DNA of 64,000 nucleotides, taken from positions 1 through 64,000 of the forward strand of contig NZ_QWEQ01000007.1 in the NCBI RefSeq assembly GCF_009936045.1, written 5' to 3'. The DNA is from Emergencia sp. 1XD21-10 (GTDB taxonomy: Bacteria; Bacillota; Clostridia; Peptostreptococcales; Anaerovoracaceae). The notes beneath the pieces were generated by a model. The model searched no databases and had not been told where the DNA came from. It saw nothing but the letters and a program-made list of their open reading frames with translations. The position numbers were made by a program, and so were the translations under genes. Positions 34,728 to 42,707 of this stretch are shown piece after piece (position 1 is the first letter of the stretch; the number at the start of each line of letters is the position of its first letter).

Positions 34728-35912
34728 TTAATCATTAATGTCTTCCACGCTGTAATTCAGACGATACTGGCGGGAAGAATAGGATTTATAAAAGAGCTGG
34801 GAAATACGCTGCACAATGATATAGGTATCATCCGGTTTAGCGCACTGCACCAAAAGCACGAACTGATCATCTGCCACTCTTGCACAAATATCAGACGAAC
34901 GGATAGAATCTAAAATCATAGCCTTCAGTTTGTTTAAAATGGTGCTTTTCTTATCAATTTCTGCAGCACCCGTCACATTAAACAAAATGAGATAATAATT
35001 CTTGTTTTCACGCTTAGCAACCTTGGAAGTCAACTCATACACGTGCTTAAACATATCGTAGGTGCAGTAAAATCCACCTCTGTCTGCCTGCTTATCCCGA
35101 TTGTCATTGAGTTCTTTTTTTACTTCTGATATCTTAAGAATTTTTGACTTGTTCTCTTCCTCAATCAGTTCATAAAGTTCTTTAAACTTTGGTGACAAGC
35201 CCGTTCCCAGTTCTTTGTAAAAGGCTTCATTAATCTCGTCGTAATATTGAATCGCCTTGTGATATTCCTGGGTCTTAATCAGTCCCTGTATGTAAAAGTA
35301 ATGCAAACCCTCATAGAAAGGTTCTCGCAAAATTGCCTGATAATCAATCTTAATCATTCGCTCATATTCGCCCTGATTAATCAGATATTTGCAGATTCTT
35401 CCTACAATATTGGCAAAGCTTGCTCTGTACCATTCTGCAAGCTGCATAATCCAAAAATGCTGAGAAGACGTCATATAGAGGTGTCCGGTATAAAGATCCA
35501 TAACTTTCATGGCTGACTTGTACTCTTTCTCTGTCAGTTCCACTTTTCCTTCCAGTTTTTGAGAAATCTCAGTGAGTAAATCCGTATCCAGTACAAATCT
35601 AATCTGATTTGTAATTCTGTATCCGCCTTTGCTGGAAACAATCCAGTCAGTATCATCTCCAAATAATTCCTTCAAGGATGCTCGCAGGCTGTGGATAGTG
35701 AACTTCAGCGCACTCTTTGGATTCTTACTCTCACTCCAAAGTGCGTCATAAAGGTCCTCATTAGAAACAATTTTTTCATGATTGAGCAGCAGATACTGCA
35801 AAAGATTCAGCGGCTGCTTGTTTAAATGCTGCGTCATATTATACTTCGTGCCTTGATAGCTAATGACGAATCCACCAAACATGCGAACACACACAAAGTC
35901 ATTTTTGGACAT
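34728..35912 (-). CDS. SARP-like regulator: winged helix, BTAD and degenerate GGDEF-like domain
   Basis: A 394-residue protein. The N-terminal OmpR-type winged helix (VRMFGGFVISYQG, SALKFTIHSLRASLKEL, GGYRIT) covers about 1-105. A helical BTAD/TPR-type domain (YRASFANIVGRICKYL, EYERMIKIDYQAILREPFYE) extends to about 250. The last 120 residues follow a GGDEF-domain pattern, but the motif is ARVADDQF where ARxGGDEF is expected, so it cannot be an active cyclase. It may bind nucleotide or only dimerise. The ATG at 35912 follows GGAGGTATAGGT. A near-consensus promoter lies 39 bp upstream. Probably the transcriptional output of the adjacent phosphorelay (inference). Confidence 0.8.
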   Translation of the reverse strand: MSKNDFVCVRMFGGFVISYQGTKYNMTQHLNKQPLNLLQYLLLNHEKIVSNEDLYDALWSESKNPKSALKFTIHSLRASLKELFGDDTDWIVSSKGGYRITNQIRFVLDTDLLTEISQKLEGKVELTEKEYKSAMKVMDLYTGHLYMTSSQHFWIMQLAEWYRASFANIVGRICKYLINQGEYERMIKIDYQAILREPFYEGLHYFYIQGLIKTQEYHKAIQYYDEINEAFYKELGTGLSPKFKELYELIEEENKSKILKISEVKKELNDNRDKQADRGGFYCTYDMFKHVYELTSKVAKRENKNYYLILFNVTGAAEIDKKSTILNKLKAMILDSIRSSDICARVADDQFVLLVQCAKPDDTYIIVQRISQLFYKSYSSRQYRLNYSVEDIND

Positions 35913-35950
35913 ACCTATACCTCCGATTTCCGCCACATAAATGTACCTCT

Positions 35951-35980
35951 ATTATATAGGTAATTCCCAGTCTATGTCAA
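35951..35980 (-). promoter_or_regulatory. promoter of the SARP-like gene
   Basis: TTGACA (35975-35980), 18-bp spacer, TATAAT (35951-35956) on the minus strand, both hexamers perfect. It lies 39 bp upstream of the chosen start. Confidence 0.85.
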
Positions 35981-35992
35981 TAAGATTTGCCG

Positions 35993-36524
35993 TCATTTTA
36001 GAAGGCCTGCCAAATATCCCTCGTCTTTTTTGTGCGTTCCTTTTATTCTCTTATACTCTTTTATGGAATCAACCAGTAATTCTGCACGATTTCCAAAATA
36101 TTCCTGGTAAAATGCACTGCTGTTGTCATACTTTCTTCTGCCGCAGCGGATATATTTCTTTGCAATTCTTTGCCTTAACCGATGACTTCACCTTTTCAAA
36201 TTCTGCAGTCATTTTTTCTGCAATGATAAGAAGCATTTCCAGCTCAGGTTTCGTGCAGTATTTCTCTACACTGATGATTTTATCTTTATAATCTTTGGGG
36301 ATTCTCAGCTTGTCGCCAAATCCGTCACCGATACGAAAAACCTTCACCTCGCCTTGATAGAGATTTAATGCCGTTTTTACTGCACTGTTTTTCTCAATCT
36401 GTCTCGCATGATAAGGGGTTACATTCAAAAGGTCATCTTCAGAATACTTCAAACAGTTATTTTTCAAAAGAATCCTCATGATTTCCAGTTCGTTAGAGCC
36501 TTCGCACATCATAAGAATTTTCAT
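35993..36524 (-). pseudogene. TOPRIM/RloB-like partner of the AAA ATPase, frameshifted
   Basis: The intact-looking frame from ATG 36524 gives 132 residues (MKILMMCEGSNELEIMRILL ... VEKYCTKPELEMLLII) and stops at 36126. Its last dozen residues (KEIYPLRQKKV) look like out-of-frame noise. In the +1 frame the reading continues from about 36163 with KKYIRCGRRKYDN, AFYQEYFGN and ELLVDSIKEYKRI to a TGA at 35993. The product would be about 177 residues. The start MxCEGxNE resembles the first TOPRIM/RloB acidic motif. It overlaps the ATPase stop by 4 bp (ATGA). Either a genuine frameshift inactivates it or the shift near 36155-36170 is programmed or a sequencing error. Confidence 0.62.
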
Positions 36525-37639
36525 GCCATCAGCTCCTTCTTCATCTTCATCAGTGTCTCGTAATCTACTGCTGTATTAAATGCATTACAATAAAACTGTT
36601 TACTCTTTAAAAGCTCGGATCTGACATTGTACTCGCTATACATGTTATACAATTCCACCTTATCTGACGCCTTGGAAATCCATATATTATCCTGCCTGTT
36701 AAATAAATCCAGCACTTCACAATAGTGGGTGGTAAAAATTAAAGAGGCATTTTTTCTGTTTACATTTTTATCTTTATATAAACTAATCATATTTTCGACC
36801 AGCGTCTTATGAAAGTGATTTTCTATTTCATCAATCAAAAGGTCAAATCCATTTTTGAGAGAAGCTACCATCAAAATGTATAAAAAAATTCCTTTGGTCG
36901 TTCCGCTGGAAAGAAAATGCAAAAGTTCGTTATCCGATACAACTTCTTCACTGCTGCCGTAAGCTAATCTGTAATTATGCGCATCTACACGTTCTATTTT
37001 TTTAATATTTTCGTCGAAAATCCTTATAATGGTAAGAAATACCGATTCTTCTATCTCGTAAGCTTTCATTGCCTTAAAAAGAAGCTGATATGTGTCTGTG
37101 CCGCTTCCGAAACTATCAAAATAAAAAGCCTGCGTTCTTTTCTTCTCCAAAGCAAAGAACAGAATAGAGGTATCCTCCGGCAATGCACCCAAATCCTTTA
37201 ACTCTGTGAAATCTTCCAAATCAAAAATACCGTTTACCTTGGATTTATAATACGGTTTCTGATACAAATGCTGACTTACAAAGTTCGCTTTGTTTCCAAG
37301 AGAGCTGTCGCCTTTCAATTCCGTTGTATAGCGATAGATAGAATTCTCATGAAAAAAAATGATTTCAAGCTGAATTCCGTCGTAATGATAGTATTTTTCC
37401 TCAAGTCTAAAATTGCCGAGTATAGAATAGCAGCAATCCAAAAGCTCTATTGCACTCGTTTTTCCAGAGGCATTTTTTCCTACAAATGCCATCGTATTGA
37501 ACACATACAAATCTTCCGCTATCTTTTGAAGCTCGTACTCTTTGTCTTCAGCAGTCTTCTTAGATTTTGCCGTAAAGTCTATCGTAAAATCATCTTTACA
37601 ATTCTTGAATCCATTCGCTTTTACTCTCAATAATTTCAT
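36521..37639 (-). CDS. AAA15/AAA21-type ATPase (OLD/RloA/AriA-like)
   Basis: A 372-residue ABC/SMC-like ATPase. It starts MKLLRVKANGFKNCKDDF, has Walker A FVGKNASGKTS near residue 54, and continues to DLLIDEIENHFHKTLVENMI (Walker B) and LIFTTHYCEVLD (His switch). There is no long coiled coil. The layout is that of the AAA15/AAA21 proteins found in OLD, RloAB, Gabija-like and PARIS defence systems, where a partner supplies a TOPRIM nuclease. The ATG at 37639 follows AGAGGTG; an in-frame GTG lies 9 bases upstream. It overlaps the small partner gene and is preceded by a large palindrome at the promoter. Confidence 0.85.
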   Translation of the reverse strand: MKLLRVKANGFKNCKDDFTIDFTAKSKKTAEDKEYELQKIAEDLYVFNTMAFVGKNASGKTSAIELLDCCYSILGNFRLEEKYYHYDGIQLEIIFFHENSIYRYTTELKGDSSLGNKANFVSQHLYQKPYYKSKVNGIFDLEDFTELKDLGALPEDTSILFFALEKKRTQAFYFDSFGSGTDTYQLLFKAMKAYEIEESVFLTIIRIFDENIKKIERVDAHNYRLAYGSSEEVVSDNELLHFLSSGTTKGIFLYILMVASLKNGFDLLIDEIENHFHKTLVENMISLYKDKNVNRKNASLIFTTHYCEVLDLFNRQDNIWISKASDKVELYNMYSEYNVRSELLKSKQFYCNAFNTAVDYETLMKMKKELMA

Positions 37640-37668
37640 GTATATCACCTCTGTTTATAGTATACACC

Positions 37669-37709
37669 AAAAATGATTTTAAACAACATTTTTGTTTAAA
37701 ATCATTTTT
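37669..37709. repeat. 41-bp perfect palindrome upstream of the AAA ATPase gene
   Basis: Left arm AAAAATGATTTTAAACAA (37669-37686) and its exact complement (37692-37709) around CATTT: 18-bp arms. On the minus strand the arm nearest the gene provides a possible -35 (TTGTTT), 16 bp before TATACT, 30 bp ahead of the ATPase start. It may be an operator, or a poor terminator because it has few G/C pairs. Confidence 0.75.
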
Positions 37710-37743
37710 TGATTTTGTATGAAAGCCTACCCTGTATCATTTC

Positions 37744-38170
37744 CTACTCTGCGATATAATCGCTCCTTTTTATCTCTATACTTTTAATACCGTTGACAAA
37801 TTTCATCTGTATCATCAGTTCAAGCAGTTTGATTCCTGTTTTCAAAGGTTCAATGACCTGCACACAACTTCCGACCTCTTTTTAAGCAAGCTGCACAGCA
37901 TCTGCCGCCCGGTTCATACCGGTGCAGCCTAAAATAACGGTGGTAATCCTGTCTTTTTCAAACTCTTTGCAGCAGCTGACAAGCCGCTGGATTAAATCAT
38001 TTTCCCGAAGCTCCAGCACCGTCAAATCTACCGGTTTTACTAAAGCGATATGCGCAGCGCCGTGGCTCTTTGCTTTTCACTAAATCATGGTAGCAGGCCT
38101 TCCTCACTTTATCTTTATTCGCCCTGACAAATAAACCCGCTGTTTTTTTGTAACCGTTACAATCAAAACC
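37744..38170 (-). pseudogene. broken Asp/Glu/hydantoin racemase-family gene
   Basis: Three minus-strand pieces read as one protein. FVRANKDKVRKACYHDLVK lies near 38060-38130. After a one-base shift comes AKSHGAAHIALVKPVDLTVL, then ITTVILGCTGMNRAAD up to a TAA at 37882-37884. Finally KEVGSCVQVIEPLKTGIKLL runs to TAG at 37744. LGCTGM is the second catalytic-Cys motif of the Asp/Glu racemase superfamily, and VIEPLK..G fits the AroM/hydantoin-racemase branch. The N-terminal half with the first Cys is missing. So the gene has a 5' deletion, a frameshift and a nonsense codon. Confidence 0.7.
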
Positions 38171-38171
38171 A

Positions 38172-38217
38172 CTAAAAAACCCTTGAAAGCGCTCAGCCGG
38201 TGAGTCTTTCAAGGGTT
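38172..38217 (-). terminator. rpsB-tsf terminator
   Basis: Stem AACCCTTGAAAG / CTTTCAAGGGTT (12 bp) with a 16-base loop and a TTTTTT tail on the minus strand, 34 bp after the tsf stop. Confidence 0.9.
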
Positions 38218-38251
38218 TTCATTCTTACTTATTTGCCAGTTGCTGTTTTGA

Positions 38252-39181
38252 TTAGTTCTTAGCAGCTGCTGCAGCCTGCTGTGCAGCTACTTCTGCAGCG
38301 AAGTCTTCTTCTTTCTTTTCGATACCTTCGCCTACTTCGTAACGAACCATTTCTACAACCTTCATGGATTTGCCGAGCTTCTTAGCTTCTTCTTCCACAT
38401 ACTGTGCAACTGTCAGGTCGCTGTTCTTAACGAACTTCTGGTCTACAAGGCATACTTCCTTTAAGATAGCCTTAATTTTGCCAGGGATGATTCTGTCAAG
38501 CAGTTCTTCCTTCTTGCCTTCGTTGAGAAGCTGCTGCTTCGCAATTTCTGTTTCGGAAGCAAGCCAATCAGCATCAACCTGCGTTTCGTCTACAAACTTA
38601 GGGTTCATGGAAGCAACCTGCATAGCTACGTCCTTACCTACGGTCTCGATTTCGGAAGCAGATGCTTCAGTCTCGATACCTACAATAACGCCGATTTTGC
38701 CGCCGCCGTGAATATATCCAGTGTAAACAACGCCATCAGTAGTCATCTTTTCAAATCTTCTGATGTTCATGTTTTCACCAATCTTGGAAATCTTGTTGGT
38801 CAGAGCGTCTTTTACAGTACCCTCATCGCCATAAGTCATTTCCATGAAGCAATCCATGCACTTTGCATCGTCAGCCAGTGCCATCTTGGAAAGATTATCT
38901 ACGAATTCTACGAATTCAGGGTTCTTTGCAACAAAGTCTGTTTCAGAGTTTACTTCGATAACAGCAGCATTCTTGTGGTCATCGGAAAATGCGATTTTAA
39001 CAAGACCTTCTGCAGCGATTCTTCCAGCTTTCTTAGCTGCCTTGGATAAACCCTTTTCTCTCAGAACTTCTACAGCTTTATCGATGTCGCCATCGGTTTC
39101 AACAAGTGCCTTCTTGCAGTCCATCATGCCGGCACCAGTCATTTCTCTTAATTCTTTTACTAATTGTGCAGTTACAGCCAT
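38252..39181 (-). CDS. tsf: translation elongation factor Ts
   Basis: Guanine-nucleotide exchange factor for EF-Tu, 309 residues. The N-terminal UBA-like domain has LVKELREMTGAGMMDCKKAL and the core has NSETDFVAKNPEF (the TDFVA element that inserts into EF-Tu) and MQVASMNPKFVDE. Full length, with an Ala-rich C-terminus. Follows rpsB by 38 bp and ends in a strong terminator. pyrH and frr, which often follow, are not here. Confidence 0.97.
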   Translation of the reverse strand: MAVTAQLVKELREMTGAGMMDCKKALVETDGDIDKAVEVLREKGLSKAAKKAGRIAAEGLVKIAFSDDHKNAAVIEVNSETDFVAKNPEFVEFVDNLSKMALADDAKCMDCFMEMTYGDEGTVKDALTNKISKIGENMNIRRFEKMTTDGVVYTGYIHGGGKIGVIVGIETEASASEIETVGKDVAMQVASMNPKFVDETQVDADWLASETEIAKQQLLNEGKKEELLDRIIPGKIKAILKEVCLVDQKFVKNSDLTVAQYVEEEAKKLGKSMKVVEMVRYEVGEGIEKKEEDFAAEVAAQQAAAAAKN

Positions 39182-39219
39182 TTTTTGACCTCCAAATCTT
39201 ATATCAATAGCGATGTGAA

Positions 39220-39972
39220 TTATTCAGCGTCTGCTGCTAAAGCAGCCTCAACTTCTACTGCTGCTTCCTCTGTGCCTTCGTCAAAGCTTTCGCCCTGATT
39301 AGCTTCAATTACAGCGTCAGCCATTCTGCCAGCGATAAGTTTTACTGCTCTGATTGCATCATCGTTAGCAGGGATAATATAGTCAACATCGTCCGGGTCA
39401 CAGTTTGTATCTACGATACCTACTACAGGAATACCCAGAATTCTAGCTTCCTTTACTGCGATTCTTTCTTTCTTAGGGTCAACGATGAACAGTGCTCCAG
39501 GCATACCCTTCATGTCTTTGATACCGCCTAAGAACTTCTCTAATTTATCACGTTCAGCTCTCAGCTTGATAACTTCTTTCTTGGATAACTTTTCAAAAGT
39601 TCCGTCTTCTTCCATTCTGTCAATGTCAAAGAGTCTCTTGATTCTTCCGCTGATAGTCTTGTAGTTGGTCAGCATACCGCCCAGCCATCTTTCGCTTACG
39701 TAGTACTGTCCGCATCTCTTCGCTTCGTCGATAATAGCGTTCTGTGCCTGTTTCTTAGTTCCTACGAACAGGATTGGTTTGCCGGTTGCCGCAACTTCCT
39801 TCATGAAGTCATAAGCTTCCTCAATCTTCTTTACAGTCTTCTGTAAGTCGATGATGTAAATTCCGTTTCTTTCTGTGAAGATGTAAGGAGCCATCTTAGG
39901 GTTCCATCTTCTGGTCTGGTGTCCAAAATGTACACCAGCTTCAAGTAATTGTTTCATTGAAATTACTGCCAT
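39220..39972 (-). CDS. rpsB: 30S ribosomal protein S2
   Basis: 250 residues starting [20 protein letters not shown], with [23 protein letters not shown] and [20 protein letters not shown] typical of S2. The ATG at 39972 follows AGGAGG; longer in-frame reading is leader sequence. Transcribed from a promoter at 40106-40134 through a leader of about 125 nt, and co-transcribed with tsf. Confidence 0.97.
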   Translation of the reverse strand: MAVISMKQLLEAGVHFGHQTRRWNPKMAPYIFTERNGIYIIDLQKTVKKIEEAYDFMKEVAATGKPILFVGTKKQAQNAIIDEAKRCGQYYVSERWLGGMLTNYKTISGRIKRLFDIDRMEEDGTFEKLSKKEVIKLRAERDKLEKFLGGIKDMKGMPGALFIVDPKKERIAVKEARILGIPVVGIVDTNCDPDDVDYIIPANDDAIRAVKLIAGRMADAVIEANQGESFDEGTEEAAVEVEAALAADAE

Positions 39973-40105
39973 GATTCTTTTCCTCCTGGTTTTACCTTCC
40001 ACTCGGTCTATCGTGCATAAAACCGCTTTCGCGGCACCGCTTCTACAAAACAACCGGGTGTGTTAAATTAATTCATTTTGGCTAAAGATAAACAAGCCGA
40101 CCATT

Positions 40106-40134
40106 ATTATACGTCATTTAGATTGAAATTGCAA
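40106..40134 (-). promoter_or_regulatory. rpsB-tsf promoter
   Basis: TTGCAA (40129-40134), 17-bp spacer, TATAAT (40106-40111) on the minus strand. The transcribed leader to the rpsB start contains a GNRA-type stem CCGC-GAAA-GCGG near 40030, which might be part of a ribosomal-protein control site; that is only a suggestion. Confidence 0.75.
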
Positions 40135-40150
40135 GCTTTTTTAAAAACTA

Positions 40151-40492
40151 TTATGCCAAATTTACGCTATTTTTCAGAAAAAGTTTGTATTTCTGTCTCA
40201 GTTTAATAAAATTTGTCCTACCCAAGCAAAAAACATACCCGTTATCAAAATGGATTTCCGGTTCTTTCATCGACACAATGCGTTCCAGATTCACATAACA
40301 CCCCTTTAGACAGGGGCAAAACCGTCCGTCAAGAGCCGCCTCCAGTTTTCTCATCTTTTCATAATATCGATACTCCCGGCAGGAAGTTACCACATGAAGC
40401 TTTCTTCCCTCCTGTTCCACAAGGACGATGTCACCTACGAAAACTCTTGCCACTTCCGCACCGCTTATTATGAGAATGGATTGTTCTTCCAT
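40151..40492 (-). CDS. stand-alone LytTR DNA-binding protein
   Basis: A 113-residue protein made of little more than a LytTR domain: FVGDIVLVEQEGRKLHVVTS, then FCPCLKGCYVNLERIVSM and a C-terminal RTNFIKLRQKYKLFL. LytTR domains bind short direct repeats and normally sit behind a receiver domain. Here there is no receiver or membrane segment. The ATG at 40492 follows AGGAGG. It lies just upstream of the rpsB promoter on the same strand. No kinase is nearby, so control and targets are unknown. Confidence 0.75.
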   Translation of the reverse strand: MEEQSILIISGAEVARVFVGDIVLVEQEGRKLHVVTSCREYRYYEKMRKLEAALDGRFCPCLKGCYVNLERIVSMKEPEIHFDNGYVFCLGRTNFIKLRQKYKLFLKNSVNLA

Positions 40493-40730
40493 TATCGTTC
40501 CTCCTAGTCGTATTATTCTCAGTATTATACTTTTCATTATATAATAAACACAAATAGGAGCCTATGGCAATTTCTCCTCTTTTTCCGACTATTTTCGACA
40601 GGTTATGACAAAATATGGCAAATCGCCCTAAAACAAAATTATGATTTTGCAACTTATAGAACTAAGAGAAATCAAAAAGAAAAACATATTTTTTGTCATT
40701 CAGCCAGAGAATATCGGTATAGCACGATAA

Positions 40731-40760
40731 AACAGCCCTTTGCAAATGCAAAGGGCTGTT
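40731..40760 (-). terminator. rpoZ operon terminator
   Basis: Stem AACAGCCCTTTGCA / TGCAAAGGGCTGTT with T-rich flanks on both strands, 21 bp after the rpoZ stop. It closes the yicC-gmk-rpoZ operon. Confidence 0.9.
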
Positions 40761-40780
40761 TTTACAGTCTCAGCTGGATC

Positions 40781-41008
40781 TTATAATTCTTCGATTTCTT
40801 CAAACTCCGCTAAATGTGCTTCTCTCTTATAAGTGATTAAATCTTCTGCAATTTCGTGAGCTGCGATAGATACGGGCTTATTAATCTCACATTCTGTCAA
40901 AATCGGTTTTCCGTCAATGATATCTCTAGCTCTCTTAGCAGCCATGTTTACGATGGTGTATCTGCTGTCTGCCTTCTTTCTAATCGCGTTAATTGATGGG
41001 TATAGCAT
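40781..41008 (-). CDS. rpoZ: RNA polymerase omega subunit
   Basis: 75 residues: MLYPSINAIRKKADSRYTIV, then MAAKRARDI and KPVSIAAHEIAEDLI, the conserved omega motifs. It helps assemble core RNA polymerase. It overlaps the gmk stop by 1 bp, as commonly seen in Firmicutes, which supports co-expression. Confidence 0.95.
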   Translation of the reverse strand: MLYPSINAIRKKADSRYTIVNMAAKRARDIIDGKPILTECEINKPVSIAAHEIAEDLITYKREAHLAEFEEIEEL

Positions 41009-41628
41009 TATACTTCCTCCTTATATTTTTCAATCAGCTTGTAAACATTCTGAGACACTCTGGAGTGTTCGGCAACTACGATAGCCTTAACCCTGCTTAC
41101 TGCCTCTTCCAGTTCGCCGTTGACCACACAGTAATCATATTTATCTATGTAGGAAACTTCCTTCAGTGTCTGCGAAAGCCTCAAGTTAATCGCATCTTCC
41201 GTTTCTGAACCTCTGCCAGTAATTCTCTTTCTGAGTTCTGCCATAGAAGGCGGCAAAATAAAGATAAAAATCCCGTCAGGATATGCAGTCTTTACATTCA
41301 GCGCACCCTGAATATCAATTTCCAGTACAACATCGATGCCCTGCTGAAGTTTTTCTATCACTTTGGCTTTCGGCGTGCCGTAATAATTGCCGTAGACTTC
41401 TGCATGTTCCAGAAATCCTCCAGCCTCTATCTCCTTGCAGAACGCCTCCTTCGTTGTAAAGTAGTAACTAACACCCTCTTCCTCTCCGGGACGAGGGTTT
41501 CTGGTCGTCATCGATACGGATACTTCTACCTTGGTATCTTCTACCAGTCTCTTACAAATCGTTCCCTTGCCGGCGCCAGAAGGTCCGGATATAATAAATA
41601 GTTTTCCTGCGTGTTCGGCTCTGTCCAT
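41008..41628 (-). CDS. gmk: guanylate kinase
   Basis: Phosphorylates GMP to GDP; 206 residues. P-loop ISGPSGAGKGTICKRL (residues 13-28), GMP-binding SMTTRNPRPGEEEGVSYYF and YGNYYGTPKAKV are intact. Between yicC and rpoZ. The small remA (DUF370) gene that often lies between yicC and gmk in Firmicutes is absent. Confidence 0.96.
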   Translation of the reverse strand: MDRAEHAGKLFIISGPSGAGKGTICKRLVEDTKVEVSVSMTTRNPRPGEEEGVSYYFTTKEAFCKEIEAGGFLEHAEVYGNYYGTPKAKVIEKLQQGIDVVLEIDIQGALNVKTAYPDGIFIFILPPSMAELRKRITGRGSETEDAINLRLSQTLKEVSYIDKYDYCVVNGELEEAVSRVKAIVVAEHSRVSQNVYKLIEKYKEEV

Positions 41629-41694
41629 TTTTATCTCCTCGAAGCGTTGTATGAGTAAATATTATATCACTTTTCGCCTTCTCATTCAAGGAAA

Positions 41695-42579
41695 TTATTC
41701 GATATTCTGCACTTGCTCACGAATCTTTTCAATTTCAGCTTTCACCTGCAGCATTAAATTAGTCACTGCGATATCATTGGCTTTAGAGCCGATCGTATTC
41801 GCCTCCCGGTTCATCTCCTGCACCAGAAAATCCAGTTTTTTCCCATCAGGCTGGCTGCTCTTTTCAATGATTTCTTTCATCTGATCCATATGACTGTTGA
41901 GTCTGGTCAGTTCCTCTGCAATGCTGCATTTGTCCGCAAAGATGGCTGCTTCCACAAGGATTCTGTCCTCCGGCACAGTCACGCTGTTTCCAATCAGTTC
42001 CTTGATTCTCTCGCGAAGTTTCTCAGTATAAGCCTTTGGAACCTCTGCTGCCCGTTCTTCAATTCTATCTACCAGATCTTTGATGATGCCTCCGCGCATA
42101 ACCAGATCAGCCGCCAGCTTTTCTCCCTCTACGCTGCGCATGGCTTCCAAATTGGAGGCCGCTTCCCTAACGGGGGTGAGAATACATCTGGTCATTTCTT
42201 CCTCATCATCCACATCGGGAATAGCCTTTAGCACATCGGGAAGCCCTGCCACGTACTGCAATGTAATCTCACCTGGAAGTTCAAAGCTTGCCTGCAGTGC
42301 TTTCAGATTGTCCAAATACTGCTGTGCAAGCATGGTATTCAGCTTAATATTGACATCATTTTCCGTCAAATTCTCTACCATGATGGAAACATCCACCTTG
42401 CCTCGTTTGATCTTTTCCTTCACAGTGTTTTTCACTTTATCTTCTACAAAAGAATATCTCCTTGGCATTCTCACCGAAATATCACAATATCTGTGATTGA
42501 CAGACTTAATCTCTACAATGATGCTCCGTTTTCCGTCATTATATTCACCTCTGCCAAATCCTGTCATACTTTTTATCAT
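41695..42579 (-). CDS. YicC/YloC family endoribonuclease
   Basis: 294 residues starting MIKSMTGFGRGEYNDGKRSI, the family hallmark, with EIKSVNHRYCDISVRMPRRY and a C-terminal KKLDFLVQEMNREANTIGSK. E. coli YicC is an endoribonuclease implicated in small-RNA decay. First gene of the yicC-gmk-rpoZ unit. Its promoter overlaps that of the divergent rqcH gene. Confidence 0.92.
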   Translation of the reverse strand: MIKSMTGFGRGEYNDGKRSIIVEIKSVNHRYCDISVRMPRRYSFVEDKVKNTVKEKIKRGKVDVSIMVENLTENDVNIKLNTMLAQQYLDNLKALQASFELPGEITLQYVAGLPDVLKAIPDVDDEEEMTRCILTPVREAASNLEAMRSVEGEKLAADLVMRGGIIKDLVDRIEERAAEVPKAYTEKLRERIKELIGNSVTVPEDRILVEAAIFADKCSIAEELTRLNSHMDQMKEIIEKSSQPDGKKLDFLVQEMNREANTIGSKANDIAVTNLMLQVKAEIEKIREQVQNIE

Positions 42580-42621
42580 CTAACGTTTTCCTCTCTTTCT
42601 TACATCAATGATAATAAATTT

Positions 42622-42673
42622 ATTTTATCATATTTTCCTTTCGTTGACAAACGATTCTACATCGGGGTACAAT
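42622..42673. promoter_or_regulatory. back-to-back promoters sharing one -35 region
   Basis: Plus strand toward rqcH: TTGACA (42644-42649), 18 bp, TACAAT (42668-42673). Minus strand toward yicC: TTGTCA (42645-42650), 17 bp, TAAAAT (42622-42627). The seven bases TTGACAA serve as -35 in both directions, so simultaneous occupancy is sterically unlikely. Confidence 0.7.
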
Positions 42674-42707
42674 AGAGAAAGTATCGCAAAAAGAAAGGAG
42701 TCATATT

